NCBI RefSeq assembly: GCF_003605435.1 | Contig: NZ_QXQB01000001.1 | Location: 1,178,001 to 1,242,000 of the forward strand | Length of the DNA: 64,000 bases | Source: Paenibacillus pinisoli | GTDB taxonomy: Bacteria > Bacillota > Bacilli > Paenibacillales > Paenibacillaceae | Direction of reading: 5' to 3' | Shown here: positions 26,953-35,878 of the stretch, piece by piece | How positions within the stretch are numbered: position 1 is the first letter of the stretch | Layout of the letters: each line of letters opens with the position of its first letter | Program-made: the position numbers and the translations under genes | The notes under the pieces: generated by a model | Database searches by the model: none | What the model was told of the DNA's origin: nothing | Seen by the model: the letters and a program-made list of their open reading frames with translations, nothing else

Positions 26953-27936
26953 TTATATCGATTCATAGAGTAGTGCGGCTCCGGATTCACGGCTCCGGAT
27001 TCGGCCTTCACGCTCCAAAAAATACAGATGCGCGAGCGTCTCGGACATGGCAAACCTGAGATTATGCGGATTATCCCGCAGCCGGCTGCCGAACAGCGTC
27101 TCGCATAGCGCAAAGGCAGTGCCCGGCTCCTGCTTCAGCAGCTCAGCCATCTTGTCAAGCCTCCGTGCGTGATGGGCAATCAGCTCGTCGATTCGGCCTT
27201 TGAAGTCTGTAAATGGATCCCGGTGGCCCGGCAAAGCATAGGCGACGTCATACGCCCTCAATTCCTTCAGGCTGGCGAGAAACGTCTCGAGCGGATCCTC
27301 TTCCTCATCCGGCACGACACTCACATTCGGCGTAATGCGGGGCAGCACCTGATCGCCGCATATCATCCAGCGAATATCAGGCTGATAGAAGCATAAGGCG
27401 CCATACGCATGGCCCGGAGCGTCAATCAGCTCCCACTCCCGCTGGCCCAATTGAATTCGCTGGCCGGCTGCTATGTACTCCACCTTGGGCTGCGGCGATA
27501 CAAGGGCAGCAAACCCGTCCAGATTGTCTTCAATGCGGTTCATAATCTCCCCAGGCATGCCATGAAGTACGTACAACCTGCGCAGCGCTTCAGGGAACCG
27601 GCTTCCTTCCCCCCACAGCCGCTGGGTATAAGCATGCGACCGCTCCGTCATATAGACAGGAGCGCCAGAGCGCTCCTGCATATATCCAGCAAGCCCATAA
27701 TGGTCAGGATGCTGGTGAGTCAGCACAATACGCTTAATGTCGTCCCAACCAAGCCCTTCTTCCGCCAGGGTATTCGCCCATAGCTCCTTGGCGCCAGAGG
27801 TGCCGAGTCCCGGATCAATAATCGTAACCCCCTCTGTCTCCGGCACGATATAGCTGTTCACCCATTTCAACGAGAAGGGCAGCGGAACCTTCACCTGAAT
27901 CCAACCATGCTCTAATGTCGTTCTAATCTCGCTCAT
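26953..27936 (-). CDS. MBL-fold metallo-hydrolase
   Basis: 327 residues with the metallo-beta-lactamase fold: metal motif THQHPDHYG (about 73-81), a further His in DAPGHAYG, an Asp in ICGDQV and a distal His in LPGHRDPF, so the di-metal site looks complete. It has the layout of glyoxalase-II or RNase Z-like hydrolases with a C-terminal helical tail; the substrate is unknown. It overlaps the upstream methyltransferase by four bases, suggesting functional pairing. Confidence 0.88.
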   Translation of the reverse strand: MSEIRTTLEHGWIQVKVPLPFSLKWVNSYIVPETEGVTIIDPGLGTSGAKELWANTLAEEGLGWDDIKRIVLTHQHPDHYGLAGYMQERSGAPVYMTERSHAYTQRLWGEGSRFPEALRRLYVLHGMPGEIMNRIEDNLDGFAALVSPQPKVEYIAAGQRIQLGQREWELIDAPGHAYGALCFYQPDIRWMICGDQVLPRITPNVSVVPDEEEDPLETFLASLKELRAYDVAYALPGHRDPFTDFKGRIDELIAHHARRLDKMAELLKQEPGTAFALCETLFGSRLRDNPHNLRFAMSETLAHLYFLEREGRIRSRESGAALLYESI

Positions 27937-28679
27937 ATTGCACTCCCTGCCATTATCATTCGCGGCGACTCTTCCTTGTCATAAGGACGGCCGTCGTAAT
28001 CGCCATATACTTGCTCCAGCTTAAGCCCCGAATCCGCGCAGTGCTGCTCGAACCATTGCAAAGGATACAGCCGCACTCTCTCCAAATATTGCCGCGCCCG
28101 TTCAGGCTGCTCCGGCTCGAATACGGAAATCTCCTTCTGTACCCATCCGTCCGCAATCGAACGTTCTTCGACAATTTGCAATCCGCAGGGCTCGTCGAAG
28201 CGCTCGGACCACGCAATGAGATTCCGCTCCACATAAGCGGGATTCAGGAAGTCAATCAGGAATGCGCCTCCCTCGCGCAATACTCGCCGGATTTGCCGAA
28301 GCACGCGCTTGTTATCCTCCTCAACCGAGAAATAACCGAAGGAAGTGAACAGATTAAAGGTCGCATCGAACGAGCCGCCTGCGAAGGGCAGCTCTCTCAT
28401 ATCGCCATGCTTCCATGTCACGCTCCCTTCGCTGTCGTGCTCCCGCGCTTCCTGCAGCAGCGCATCGGACAGATCCACCCCAGTCACCTCAAAGCCGGCT
28501 TCCGACAACGCAAGGGAATGCCTGCCCATGCCGCAGCCGATGTCGAGCACGCGCGCCTTCTCCGGCAGCGCCAGCCACATCGCCATCCTCCGGGCTTCCT
28601 CGTTAGCCTCTTCCCAATCCCGATGGCGGTAGACGATCATATAATCCTTGCCAAAGCTTTGTTCATACCATGGTTTCAT
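27933..28679 (-). CDS. Class I SAM-dependent methyltransferase
   Basis: 248 residues. SAM-binding motif I VLDIGCGMGRHS (about 44-55), then VTGVDLS (motif II) and GDMRELPF, with FLIDFLNPAY as motif post-III. The target is unknown. It is the first gene of a two-gene unit with the MBL hydrolase, with which it overlaps by ATGA. The start at 28679 has GAAAG nearby but only a weak ribosome site. Confidence 0.88.
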   Translation of the reverse strand: MKPWYEQSFGKDYMIVYRHRDWEEANEEARRMAMWLALPEKARVLDIGCGMGRHSLALSEAGFEVTGVDLSDALLQEAREHDSEGSVTWKHGDMRELPFAGGSFDATFNLFTSFGYFSVEEDNKRVLRQIRRVLREGGAFLIDFLNPAYVERNLIAWSERFDEPCGLQIVEERSIADGWVQKEISVFEPEQPERARQYLERVRLYPLQWFEQHCADSGLKLEQVYGDYDGRPYDKEESPRMIMAGSAI

Positions 28680-28743
28680 TGCTTTCTAACGGCTTCCTTT
28701 CCTCTGCCGGATGAGTAACGGCCATGATGATTACCTTATCTTA

Positions 28744-28772
28744 GCATAAGTTTTGCCACGCGGCGCAAACTA
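28744..28772 (+). promoter_or_regulatory. SigG-like promoter of the germination operon
   Basis: GCATA (28744-28748) fits the forespore SigmaG -35 consensus GHATR, with a 17-base spacer, then CAAACTA (28766-28772), matching 6 of 7 of CATWHTA. Transcription would start near 28780, about 50 bases before the first ger gene. Confidence 0.5.
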
Positions 28773-28827
28773 TGGAAGCTTGCCGCGCCATTGACGGCAA
28801 ATCAATCGCTGCCAGGAGGCGAGTTCT

Positions 28828-30165
28828 ATGAACGAACGTATCCGCTTGTTATTCGCCGAAGCGGCGGATTTGAAGACCTATACGCTCAGCAACAGCACCA
28901 TGAGCATCGAAATCGCATATATCGCTCCGCTATGCGACGAGAAGATGATCAGCGACTTTATTACCGTCCCCTTTACCAAAGAAGAAATTCCTTACCGCAA
29001 GCAACTGGACACGATACCGGAGTATCTCAAGATCGAGGACCCCGCACGATGGCAGGATCTGATGCTGCGGGGCAATGTCTTGATCAAGGACATCGATTCT
29101 GGTGAAATCTTCTCTTTCTTTACCGGGGACGTGATCTGCAACGAGAGTCCCCAGACGCAAGTCGAAAGCGCCATTCAAGGTCCGCAGATCGCCCTGAGCG
29201 AAGATCTGAACAAATCGATGAACCTTATTCGCACGATGTATCCTGCGCCCGAGGTTGCCGTTGAAGAATATTCCGTAGGCTATATCTCGAAGACGCCTCT
29301 GCTGGTCGTGTTCGATCAGCGGCATGTCGATCCGTCCGTTCTCGACAACGTACGCTCGAAGCTAAGCAGCATCAGCATCGATATGGTGCATGCCGCAGGC
29401 GAGCTGGAGAAGCTCCTGATCGGCAAGCGCCGCCATCTCTTCCCTACCGTTCTTATTACAGAGCGCCCGGACCGGATTGCCAAGTCCCTTAGCAAAGGAA
29501 AAGTTGTCGTGCTGATCAAAGGCAGCATGTTCGCCTTGATTATGCCTGTCTCCTTCTTCGACTTTATGCATGCGATAGAAGACAATTATGAAGCGTACTG
29601 GATGACAAGAACGCTCATCGTGATCCGCTACCTGTCGATTATCTTGACGATTACGCTTCCGGCACTCTATATCGCCATTGTATCGTACAATCCGGAGCTG
29701 TTCCGGGTACAGCTTGCCTTCTCGATTGCGGCAAGCCGATCGGCCGTGCCTTATCCGTCCTATATTGAAGTGTTTGTTATGCTCTTCATGATTGAGGCGC
29801 TCATCGAAGCGAGCATCCGCCTCCCCCGGTATATCGGTTCAACAGCGACAACGGTTGGCGGCCTCATCCTGGGCCAAGCCGCGCAGCAAGCGGGACTGGT
29901 CAGCAGCATTATGATCATTGTTACGTCGGTGGTAGCGATTTCCAACTTCGTCATTCCGATTAACTCGCTTTCGTTTTCCGTGCGCTTCCTGAAATATCCC
30001 CTAATCGCCGCCTCGATCTTCTTCGGCATCTCGGGCGTAGCGGTGGGACTGTTTCTCTATGTCAGCTATCTATGCAATCTTAGAAGTTTCGGCAAGCCAT
30101 ACTTCCGGCTTCATGGGAAGGTCAATCCGGCAGAGGGAGATGTTGGGCAGGTGAGGGCCAAATGA
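28828..30165 (+). CDS. Spore germination receptor subunit A (GerA family)
   Basis: 445 residues of the GerAA/GerKA family, in the spore inner membrane, where it forms the ligand-responsive receptor with B and C subunits. An N-terminal soluble region (1-235) is followed by about five membrane segments (from RTLIVIRYLSIILTIT). Signature segments GGLILGQAAQQAGLVSSIMIIVT and SFSVRFLKYPLI are present. Slightly shorter than usual (about 470-520 residues). The start has AGGAGG upstream. First gene of a three-gene operon; the next gene overlaps by ATGA. Confidence 0.93.
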   Translation: MNERIRLLFAEAADLKTYTLSNSTMSIEIAYIAPLCDEKMISDFITVPFTKEEIPYRKQLDTIPEYLKIEDPARWQDLMLRGNVLIKDIDSGEIFSFFTGDVICNESPQTQVESAIQGPQIALSEDLNKSMNLIRTMYPAPEVAVEEYSVGYISKTPLLVVFDQRHVDPSVLDNVRSKLSSISIDMVHAAGELEKLLIGKRRHLFPTVLITERPDRIAKSLSKGKVVVLIKGSMFALIMPVSFFDFMHAIEDNYEAYWMTRTLIVIRYLSIILTITLPALYIAIVSYNPELFRVQLAFSIAASRSAVPYPSYIEVFVMLFMIEALIEASIRLPRYIGSTATTVGGLILGQAAQQAGLVSSIMIIVTSVVAISNFVIPINSLSFSVRFLKYPLIAASIFFGISGVAVGLFLYVSYLCNLRSFGKPYFRLHGKVNPAEGDVGQVRAK

Positions 30166-31262
30166 ACCGTTATTTCTTCTATAACTTCATGCTCGTCAGC
30201 TTGATGAATCTGATGCTGTTCGTGCCGCATATTTTGGTGAAAAACCGTTATTCAGGCGGTGTATCCGCATTGATTGCGGCCCCTGTTATCGGCGCGATAT
30301 TGATGTATATGTTCACTAGCGCCATGGCGAGGTATCCCGGACTCGGCTATCCGGAAATATTGAAGAAGTATTGTCCCAGATGGCTTGTCTCGCTTACATC
30401 GGTTTATTTCGCAATCATGTGGTGGTTCTCCTCTACAATCGTTGTGGTTGCTTATGCGGTACTTATCAATCGCTTCTTCAACCCGGATGCCAATACGACC
30501 GTCATTCTGATTATGATGGTGTTAGCTGCTGCATACGCCGCTTCCCGTTCCACGTTGACGATTGCTTTCATCATTGAAATCGGGATTATTGTGAACGCTC
30601 CTATCATTCTGTTCATCATGTTTAAAATGGTGAGGAGCCCGCAGCTTAATTTTGATTCCATCCGGGTCATCGCCAATTATGTGACCGTAATGCCGACTGT
30701 CATTACGCTGGCTGCGGCCACGCTTATTTTTACAGGCTATATTCACTTGGCGCTGTTCAACAGGCTGTTTCCGCCCAATTTCCGCTTCAAGCATCTCTAC
30801 GTCTATCCCATTTTGGGGTTTATTATTTTGCTGATTACGTTTTTTGTTCCGATCGGCTTTCACGGGACGGAAGGCGTAGACCGCTATATTTATCTCTGGG
30901 CAGTCACTTCCGACTCGCTAATCATGCAGTACGGATTTATCGAACGCGTCATATTTCTGTTCCTGATTGTATTCCTCAATCTGACGCTGGTTTATACGAT
31001 GTCCGGCTGGCATCTGGGGATGGAATATATCAAAAGCTGCTTCAAGGCTTGCAAGCCGGAGATCGACAGTCCCAAAGCTCCAAAAGCCAATTACATCATT
31101 CTAGCCGTATTCGCAACGGCGACCGTGCTGTACCTGATCTTTACGAATGAGAAAATCAATTATCTCATTACTTCCTATTGGCTGGTGCTTCGCATGTTCA
31201 CAGAGATCGTAGGCGTGCTCTGGGTGTTCATTTTGAGCAGGAGGAGGTTAAAGCCGGAATGA
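30162..31262 (+). CDS. Spore germination receptor subunit B (GerB permease family)
   Basis: 366 residues, about ten membrane segments, of the GerAB/endospore germination permease family within the APC superfamily. It probably binds the germinant. It overlaps the A subunit by four bases and the C subunit by four, so all three are translated together at defined ratios. Confidence 0.93.
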   Translation: MNRYFFYNFMLVSLMNLMLFVPHILVKNRYSGGVSALIAAPVIGAILMYMFTSAMARYPGLGYPEILKKYCPRWLVSLTSVYFAIMWWFSSTIVVVAYAVLINRFFNPDANTTVILIMMVLAAAYAASRSTLTIAFIIEIGIIVNAPIILFIMFKMVRSPQLNFDSIRVIANYVTVMPTVITLAAATLIFTGYIHLALFNRLFPPNFRFKHLYVYPILGFIILLITFFVPIGFHGTEGVDRYIYLWAVTSDSLIMQYGFIERVIFLFLIVFLNLTLVYTMSGWHLGMEYIKSCFKACKPEIDSPKAPKANYIILAVFATATVLYLIFTNEKINYLITSYWLVLRMFTEIVGVLWVFILSRRRLKPE

Positions 31263-32350
31263 ACCGCTATGCGGCGCTTCTTTCACTATTACTCGCTCTT
31301 CTAACCATTAGCGGCTGCGGCTTCAAGGACATCGACAAGCGTTTTTTTGTCGTTGCCACCGGCATCGACTGGTCCGGCAATAAAAGCAAGCCGTACCGGA
31401 TCACTCTCCAGCTTGCCATCCCGTCTCCAAAAATTGAACCTGGCGCATCCAAAATCCAGTATGAGACCATTGACGCTCCAAGCATCGCCGAAGGGGTGCG
31501 TATGCTGAAAGCCTATGTAGACAAAGAGCTGGACTTCGGACATTGCAAAATGATGATTATTGGGGAAGAGCTGGCCAAGCGGGATATTAACCATTCCATT
31601 GAATGGATGCTCCGCAGGAGAGATATTCAAAGCGTGGCTACGCTCGCCATTGGCAGACCTACAGCAGAAACTGTGCTGCACGTCCGTCCGGCATCCGAAC
31701 GGTATCCGGGCAATGCGCTGCTGCTGTCCTTCGGCGCTGACGGCACGGAGTCTTCGTACAATTATGCAGAGACCTTATCAGGATTTGCAAGAAGAGTGTC
31801 AGAGAAGGGTATGGACCCGGCGCTCGCCATCATCACGAATGACGGCAAGGAAAGCTACATCATTAATCAGGTCGCCCTGTTCGACAAAGAAAAAATAAAA
31901 ACGATTTTAACGCCTGCCGAAACACAGCTGTTCAATCAAATGTCGGATCACTTTACAAAAGCGTCCATGCATGGCATGTTCAAGGGCACGCCGCTGGTTA
32001 TTGCAATCAATCAATTGAATTCCAGCTTCCGCCTTCAGGGACATACAGCCCCGGTGCGCATCACAATGAAGGTTAAAATGGATGTTGTATTTGAAGAGGC
32101 GCCTAACGGCTTGTTCGATAAAGATTGGCTGTCGGTGGAGGATGCTCTGGCTACCGAATATGAGAAGGCAGCCGTAGCATTGCTGAAAAAAATTCAACGC
32201 CATGGCGTTGATCCCTTCGGATTCGGCCTGCGTTATCGGGCGGTCTATCCCGGCAAGAATGCTTGGAACAATTGGACTCAGCTCTATCCGGATGCTGAAT
32301 TCAATGTAGAAGCGATGGTCAAGATCGAAGGAACCGGGTTAATCAGATAA
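31259..32350 (+). CDS. Spore germination receptor subunit C (GerAC family lipoprotein)
   Basis: 363 residues from MNRYAALLSLLLALLTISGCG: lipoprotein signal with lipobox ISGC (Cys20), then GFKDIDKRFFVVATGIDW typical of GerAC, domain 1 (about 25-195) and the C-terminal GerAC domain (about 215-360). ATG 31259 has AGGAGG upstream and overlaps the B-subunit stop. Frame open further upstream is an overlap with gerB. Completes a full ABC receptor set in the A-B-C order. Confidence 0.93.
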   Translation: MNRYAALLSLLLALLTISGCGFKDIDKRFFVVATGIDWSGNKSKPYRITLQLAIPSPKIEPGASKIQYETIDAPSIAEGVRMLKAYVDKELDFGHCKMMIIGEELAKRDINHSIEWMLRRRDIQSVATLAIGRPTAETVLHVRPASERYPGNALLLSFGADGTESSYNYAETLSGFARRVSEKGMDPALAIITNDGKESYIINQVALFDKEKIKTILTPAETQLFNQMSDHFTKASMHGMFKGTPLVIAINQLNSSFRLQGHTAPVRITMKVKMDVVFEEAPNGLFDKDWLSVEDALATEYEKAAVALLKKIQRHGVDPFGFGLRYRAVYPGKNAWNNWTQLYPDAEFNVEAMVKIEGTGLIR

Positions 32351-32380
32351 CGGCAAGCCTATGATAGGCTTGCCGTTTTG
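32351..32380 (+). terminator. Terminator of the germination operon
   Basis: Twelve-pair stem CGGCAAGCCTAT / ATAGGCTTGCCG (32351-32362 with 32364-32375), immediately after the gerC-type stop, then TTTTG. Confidence 0.9.
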
Positions 32381-32388
32381 TATGGATG

Positions 32389-33453
32389 CTATATTGAACC
32401 AATAGATAGAAGCCGGTCTGTACGGCCAAGCTCCTGAATGGTTCCCGCTCCGATCCCGAACATGGCGGCGCGCAGCTCGAACTCGATGCGCGAGAACTGC
32501 TCCAGCAGTCTCTCAACCGACAAGTCGTTATCGGCACCCGCCGCTTGCGGAAGCAGCGAACGCCCGAAGCCCGCCATATTCGCTCCCAGCGCAATCGCTT
32601 TGGCCGCATCGACTCCGTGATGCAGTCCGCCGCTGGCCACGATCGGCATTGAAGGCAGGGCGGCCCGTACTTCCGATACGCTCTCTGAAGTCGGGATTCC
32701 CCATCCCGCGAACGCTTCGGCAGCCCCGCGGCGTACCGGATCGCCTGCCCGGAACTTCTCAACCTGGCTCCATGACGTTCCGCCTGCTCCCGCCGCGTCG
32801 ATAAAGGCGACGCCAGCTTCGCTTAACCGGACCGCTGTCTCTCCATCGATGCCCCAGCCTACTTCCTTCACGCCGACCGGTACCGACACGCTTCGGCATA
32901 CCTCTTCAATCCGGCGCAGCAAACCGCTGAAATCAGTATCGCCCTCCGGCTGGAACACTTCCTGCAGAGCGTTGAGATGCAGAACAAGCGCATTCGCCTC
33001 AGCCAAGTCGACTGCGCGCTGGCATGCCTCCGGCCCCATGCCGTAATTGAGCTGGACGGCTCCAATATTGGCGATAATCGGAATGCTCGGCGCAAACGCG
33101 CGAATCTTGAACGTCTGGGCCAGCTCCTCCTTCTCCAGCGCTGCGCGCATGGAGCCGAGCCCAATCGCCCAGCCCCGCTCCTCTGCGGCTATCGCAAGCC
33201 GCTTATTAATGGCGCCCGCCTCATCCGTACCGCCCGTCATCGAGCTGACAAGCAGCGGAGTACGCATCGGCTGGCCAAGCCATTCTGTATCTAGCCGTAT
33301 ATGTTCGAACGACAGCTCGGGAAGCGCATTGTGCTTGAAGCGGTATTCCTGGAAGCCCGTCCGGATTCCGACGCCGTTCACTTCCTCCTGCAGGCAGATG
33401 CGGATATGCTCTCCCTTGCGCTTTTCGGTATGACCCTCGCGATTTGACTTCAA
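32389..33453 (-). CDS. fni: Type 2 isopentenyl-diphosphate isomerase (FMN-dependent)
   Basis: Interconverts IPP and DMAPP for isoprenoid synthesis; the MEP enzyme IspG is also in this window. 354 residues of an FMN-binding TIM barrel with TPLLVSSMTGGTDEA, QLNYGMGPEACQRAV, GVKEVGWGIDGETA and GGLHHGVDAAKAIALGA. A TTG start at 33453 is preferred (AGGGGG six bases upstream); ATG at 33474 gives seven more residues but its G-rich site is only one base away. Monocistronic and convergent with the germination operon. Confidence 0.93.
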   Translation of the reverse strand: MKSNREGHTEKRKGEHIRICLQEEVNGVGIRTGFQEYRFKHNALPELSFEHIRLDTEWLGQPMRTPLLVSSMTGGTDEAGAINKRLAIAAEERGWAIGLGSMRAALEKEELAQTFKIRAFAPSIPIIANIGAVQLNYGMGPEACQRAVDLAEANALVLHLNALQEVFQPEGDTDFSGLLRRIEEVCRSVSVPVGVKEVGWGIDGETAVRLSEAGVAFIDAAGAGGTSWSQVEKFRAGDPVRRGAAEAFAGWGIPTSESVSEVRAALPSMPIVASGGLHHGVDAAKAIALGANMAGFGRSLLPQAAGADNDLSVERLLEQFSRIEFELRAAMFGIGAGTIQELGRTDRLLSIGSI

Positions 33454-33681
33454 AGATTGACCCCCTGGCTGCATGCCCCTTCCCCGGTTCTACTCCGACA
33501 GGGACGGCAATGCAAGATAGCTTTACAGATTAGCATAGCATATTTCTGCCGATTCCGCTTCCGGAGATCCCTCGGCGGATAGAAATCTTCAACTGAACAA
33601 GACGTGTCTCCTGCTATGGATCAGAAAAGAAATGGCCTTGCTTGTAGTTTACTAAAATAACCAATTACACCTCTATTATCC

Positions 33682-33754
33682 TTTGATTATTCCAATCAAA
33701 TATTTGAATTTGCCGATCAAAATCATTGTGTATTGCTGCTCTTTCATATACACT
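33682..33754 (+). promoter_or_regulatory. Promoter region of nagBA with an upstream inverted repeat
   Basis: The 378-base gap 33454-33831 holds this promoter region and otherwise nothing recognised. -35 TTGTGT (33726-33731), 17-base spacer, -10 TACACT (33749-33754). Upstream lies the inverted repeat TTTGATT-ATTCC-AATCAAA (33682-33700), a possible operator. I do not see the GntR-type NagR operator. Confidence 0.4.
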
Positions 33755-33831
33755 AAAGACATACGACAAACGGTATCAGCGGCGGCTTTTTCCGCCCGTT
33801 GTTGAAATTCAAACAATCAGGAGGCATTACC

Positions 33832-34557
33832 ATGGACATCCGTATTTTTGAAACATCCGAAGAGCTTGATTTGTACGCAGCGGAGATCTTCCGCAAGCTA
33901 ATTAACGAGAAGCCAAATGCGGTATTGGGACTTGCGACGGGATCGACACCTGTAGGTATTTATGCCAAAATGGTAGAAGATTATAAAAACAATAAAGTAA
34001 GCTTCAGCGGCGTAACCACATACAACCTTGACGAATACGTCGGGCTGACGCCGGACAATGATCAAAGCTACGCCTACTATATGAACCAGAATCTCTTCTC
34101 GCATGTCGACATTCCTGCGATCCAGACGAATCTGCCAGACGGCATGGCTGAGGACCCGCAAGAGGAATGCCGCCGTTATGAAGCGATGATTAACGAGCAT
34201 CCTGCCGACATCCAATTGCTCGGTCTCGGCCACAATGGCCATATCGCGTTCAACGAGCCTGACGAGCATCTGTCTGCAGGCACGCATGTCGTGAAGCTGA
34301 AGGAAGAGACTCTGGAAGCCAACGCCCGCTTCTTCGCATCTATTGATGAAGTGCCGAAGGAAGCTTACACAATGGGCATCGGCTCCATATTGAAGGCGAA
34401 TACCATCTTGCTGGTCGTTCGCGGCTCCGATAAGGCGAATATCGTAAAAGAAGCGCTGACCGGCCCAATTACGACTAAAGTGCCTGCTTCCTTGCTGCAG
34501 ACACATCCGCGAGTAACGGTTCTGCTTGATCGTGAAGCGGGAAGGATGCTGGGGTAA
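33832..34557 (+). CDS. nagB: Glucosamine-6-phosphate deaminase NagB
   Basis: Converts glucosamine 6-phosphate to fructose 6-phosphate and ammonia, the second step of N-acetylglucosamine use. 241 residues with GLATGSTPVGIY (phosphate binding), YNLDEYVGL, and the active-site run LGLGHNGHIAFNEP. ATG 33832 has AGGAGG upstream. nagA starts immediately after its stop codon, so the two are coupled. Confidence 0.96.
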   Translation: MDIRIFETSEELDLYAAEIFRKLINEKPNAVLGLATGSTPVGIYAKMVEDYKNNKVSFSGVTTYNLDEYVGLTPDNDQSYAYYMNQNLFSHVDIPAIQTNLPDGMAEDPQEECRRYEAMINEHPADIQLLGLGHNGHIAFNEPDEHLSAGTHVVKLKEETLEANARFFASIDEVPKEAYTMGIGSILKANTILLVVRGSDKANIVKEALTGPITTKVPASLLQTHPRVTVLLDREAGRMLG

Positions 34558-35742
34558 ATGACTATGAGCTCCCTGACTTGGAACATTCATAACGTTCATA
34601 TCGTGCTGGAGGATCGGGTTGTTAAGGGCAGCGTGCATGTCTCAGACGGTCGTATTGCCGCGATCGTGCCGGAGGAATCCTCCGGGGAGCTGCCGAGGAA
34701 TGCAGATAGCGTGGATGGCAAAGGCGGCTGGCTGCTTCCGGGCTTTATCGACGTCCACGTCCATGGCGGATTTGGCGGCGACTTTATGTATGCCAATAGC
34801 GAAAGCTATGATCGGATTACGAAGTTTCATGCCTCGCAAGGAACGACCGGCATGCTCGCCACGACGATGACCGCTTCGAAGGAAGCGATCGACGCGGTGC
34901 TGGATGCCGTCGCGGAGTATCAGCAATCCGGCAATCAATATGCCCCGCTTTTGGGCGTTCACCTAGAAGGTCCATTCATTAGCGAGAAGTGGCCTGGCGC
35001 TCAAAACCCGGCTTACATCCTCGACCCTCAGCTGGAATGGCTGAAGGAATGGAACGAGAAGCATCCAGGCATGGTGAAGCTGCTTACGCTTGCCCCGGAG
35101 AAGAACAACTCCAAGGAAGCGATCGCATGGCTGGCGGAGAATGGCATCATTGCGGCAGCAGGCCATACGGATGCCGTCTATGAGGAGATTAAAGCTGCGG
35201 CAGATGTTGGACTTACGCATGCGGTTCATACGTACAACGCGATGCGCGGCCTGCATCACCGCGAACCGGGCACGCTTGGCGCCGTGTTGACTGATGACCG
35301 GATCTACACGGAAATCATTGCCGACGGCGAGCATGTGCATCCTGCCGCAATCGCGCTTATGCTGGCTGCCAAGCCGCTCGAGAGAATGATTATCGTGACG
35401 GACGCAATCGAAGCAGCGGGCATGCCTGACGGCACGTACGAGCTGGGCGGACTCGCCGTTGTGGTCAAGAACGGAACAGCGCGCCTTCGCGAAGGCAATG
35501 CGCTAGCCGGCAGCAGCTTGACGATGATTCGCGCATTCCGTTATATGCTGAACAACACGAAGCTCGGCATTCTTGAAGTAAGCCAGCTGGCAAGCGGCAA
35601 CCCTGCGCGCGAGCTCGGCATCTTCGACCGCACTGGCTCTATCGCCGAAGGCAAACAAGCCGATCTCGTGCTGGCTGACGCTGATTTCAACGTGGAATGC
35701 ACTTGGGTACAAGGCCGCACTGTGTTCAATAAATCCGAATAA
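34558..35742 (+). CDS. nagA: N-acetylglucosamine-6-phosphate deacetylase NagA
   Basis: Removes the acetyl group from GlcNAc-6-phosphate, giving the substrate of NagB. 394 residues of the amidohydrolase fold: GFIDVHVHGGFGGDF (metal His pair), GVHLEGPFIS, AAGHTDAVYEE, THAVHTYNAM, and catalytic Asp in IIVTDAIEAAG. The start is ATG 34558, or possibly ATG 34564 (with GGGG nine bases upstream). No PTS gene for GlcNAc is adjacent. A strong hairpin terminator follows. Confidence 0.96.
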   Translation: MTMSSLTWNIHNVHIVLEDRVVKGSVHVSDGRIAAIVPEESSGELPRNADSVDGKGGWLLPGFIDVHVHGGFGGDFMYANSESYDRITKFHASQGTTGMLATTMTASKEAIDAVLDAVAEYQQSGNQYAPLLGVHLEGPFISEKWPGAQNPAYILDPQLEWLKEWNEKHPGMVKLLTLAPEKNNSKEAIAWLAENGIIAAAGHTDAVYEEIKAAADVGLTHAVHTYNAMRGLHHREPGTLGAVLTDDRIYTEIIADGEHVHPAAIALMLAAKPLERMIIVTDAIEAAGMPDGTYELGGLAVVVKNGTARLREGNALAGSSLTMIRAFRYMLNNTKLGILEVSQLASGNPARELGIFDRTGSIAEGKQADLVLADADFNVECTWVQGRTVFNKSE

Positions 35743-35752
35743 CGCTTCATGA

Positions 35753-35795
35753 AATGGCGGTGCCGGGGATTATGTTCCTGCACCGCCATTATTTA
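35753..35795 (+). terminator. Terminator of nagBA
   Basis: Stem AATGGCGGTGC (35753-35763) with GCACCGCCATT (35780-35790), then ATTTAA; ten bases after the nagA stop. Confidence 0.8.
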
Positions 35796-35830
35796 ATGGT
35801 CGAGCATGGTACTGCTTATCTCAATGACAA

Positions 35831-35869
35831 GGGCTGTCCTAGAGTCTTAACAGACTTCTAGAACAGCCC
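35831..35869 (-). terminator. Hairpin downstream of the DeoR-type regulator gene
   Basis: GGGCTGT (35831-35837) pairs with ACAGCCC (35863-35869), with CTAGA/TCTAG inside. It lies just past the regulator stop on the minus strand and downstream of nagA on the plus strand; TTTATAAT follows on the plus side. Confidence 0.6.
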
Positions 35870-35878
35870 TTTATAATG

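Noticed and set aside
33755..33800. Possible cre site near nagB (AAACGGTATCA)
   Set aside because: At least three mismatches to the CcpA consensus, including the first TG; not strong enough.
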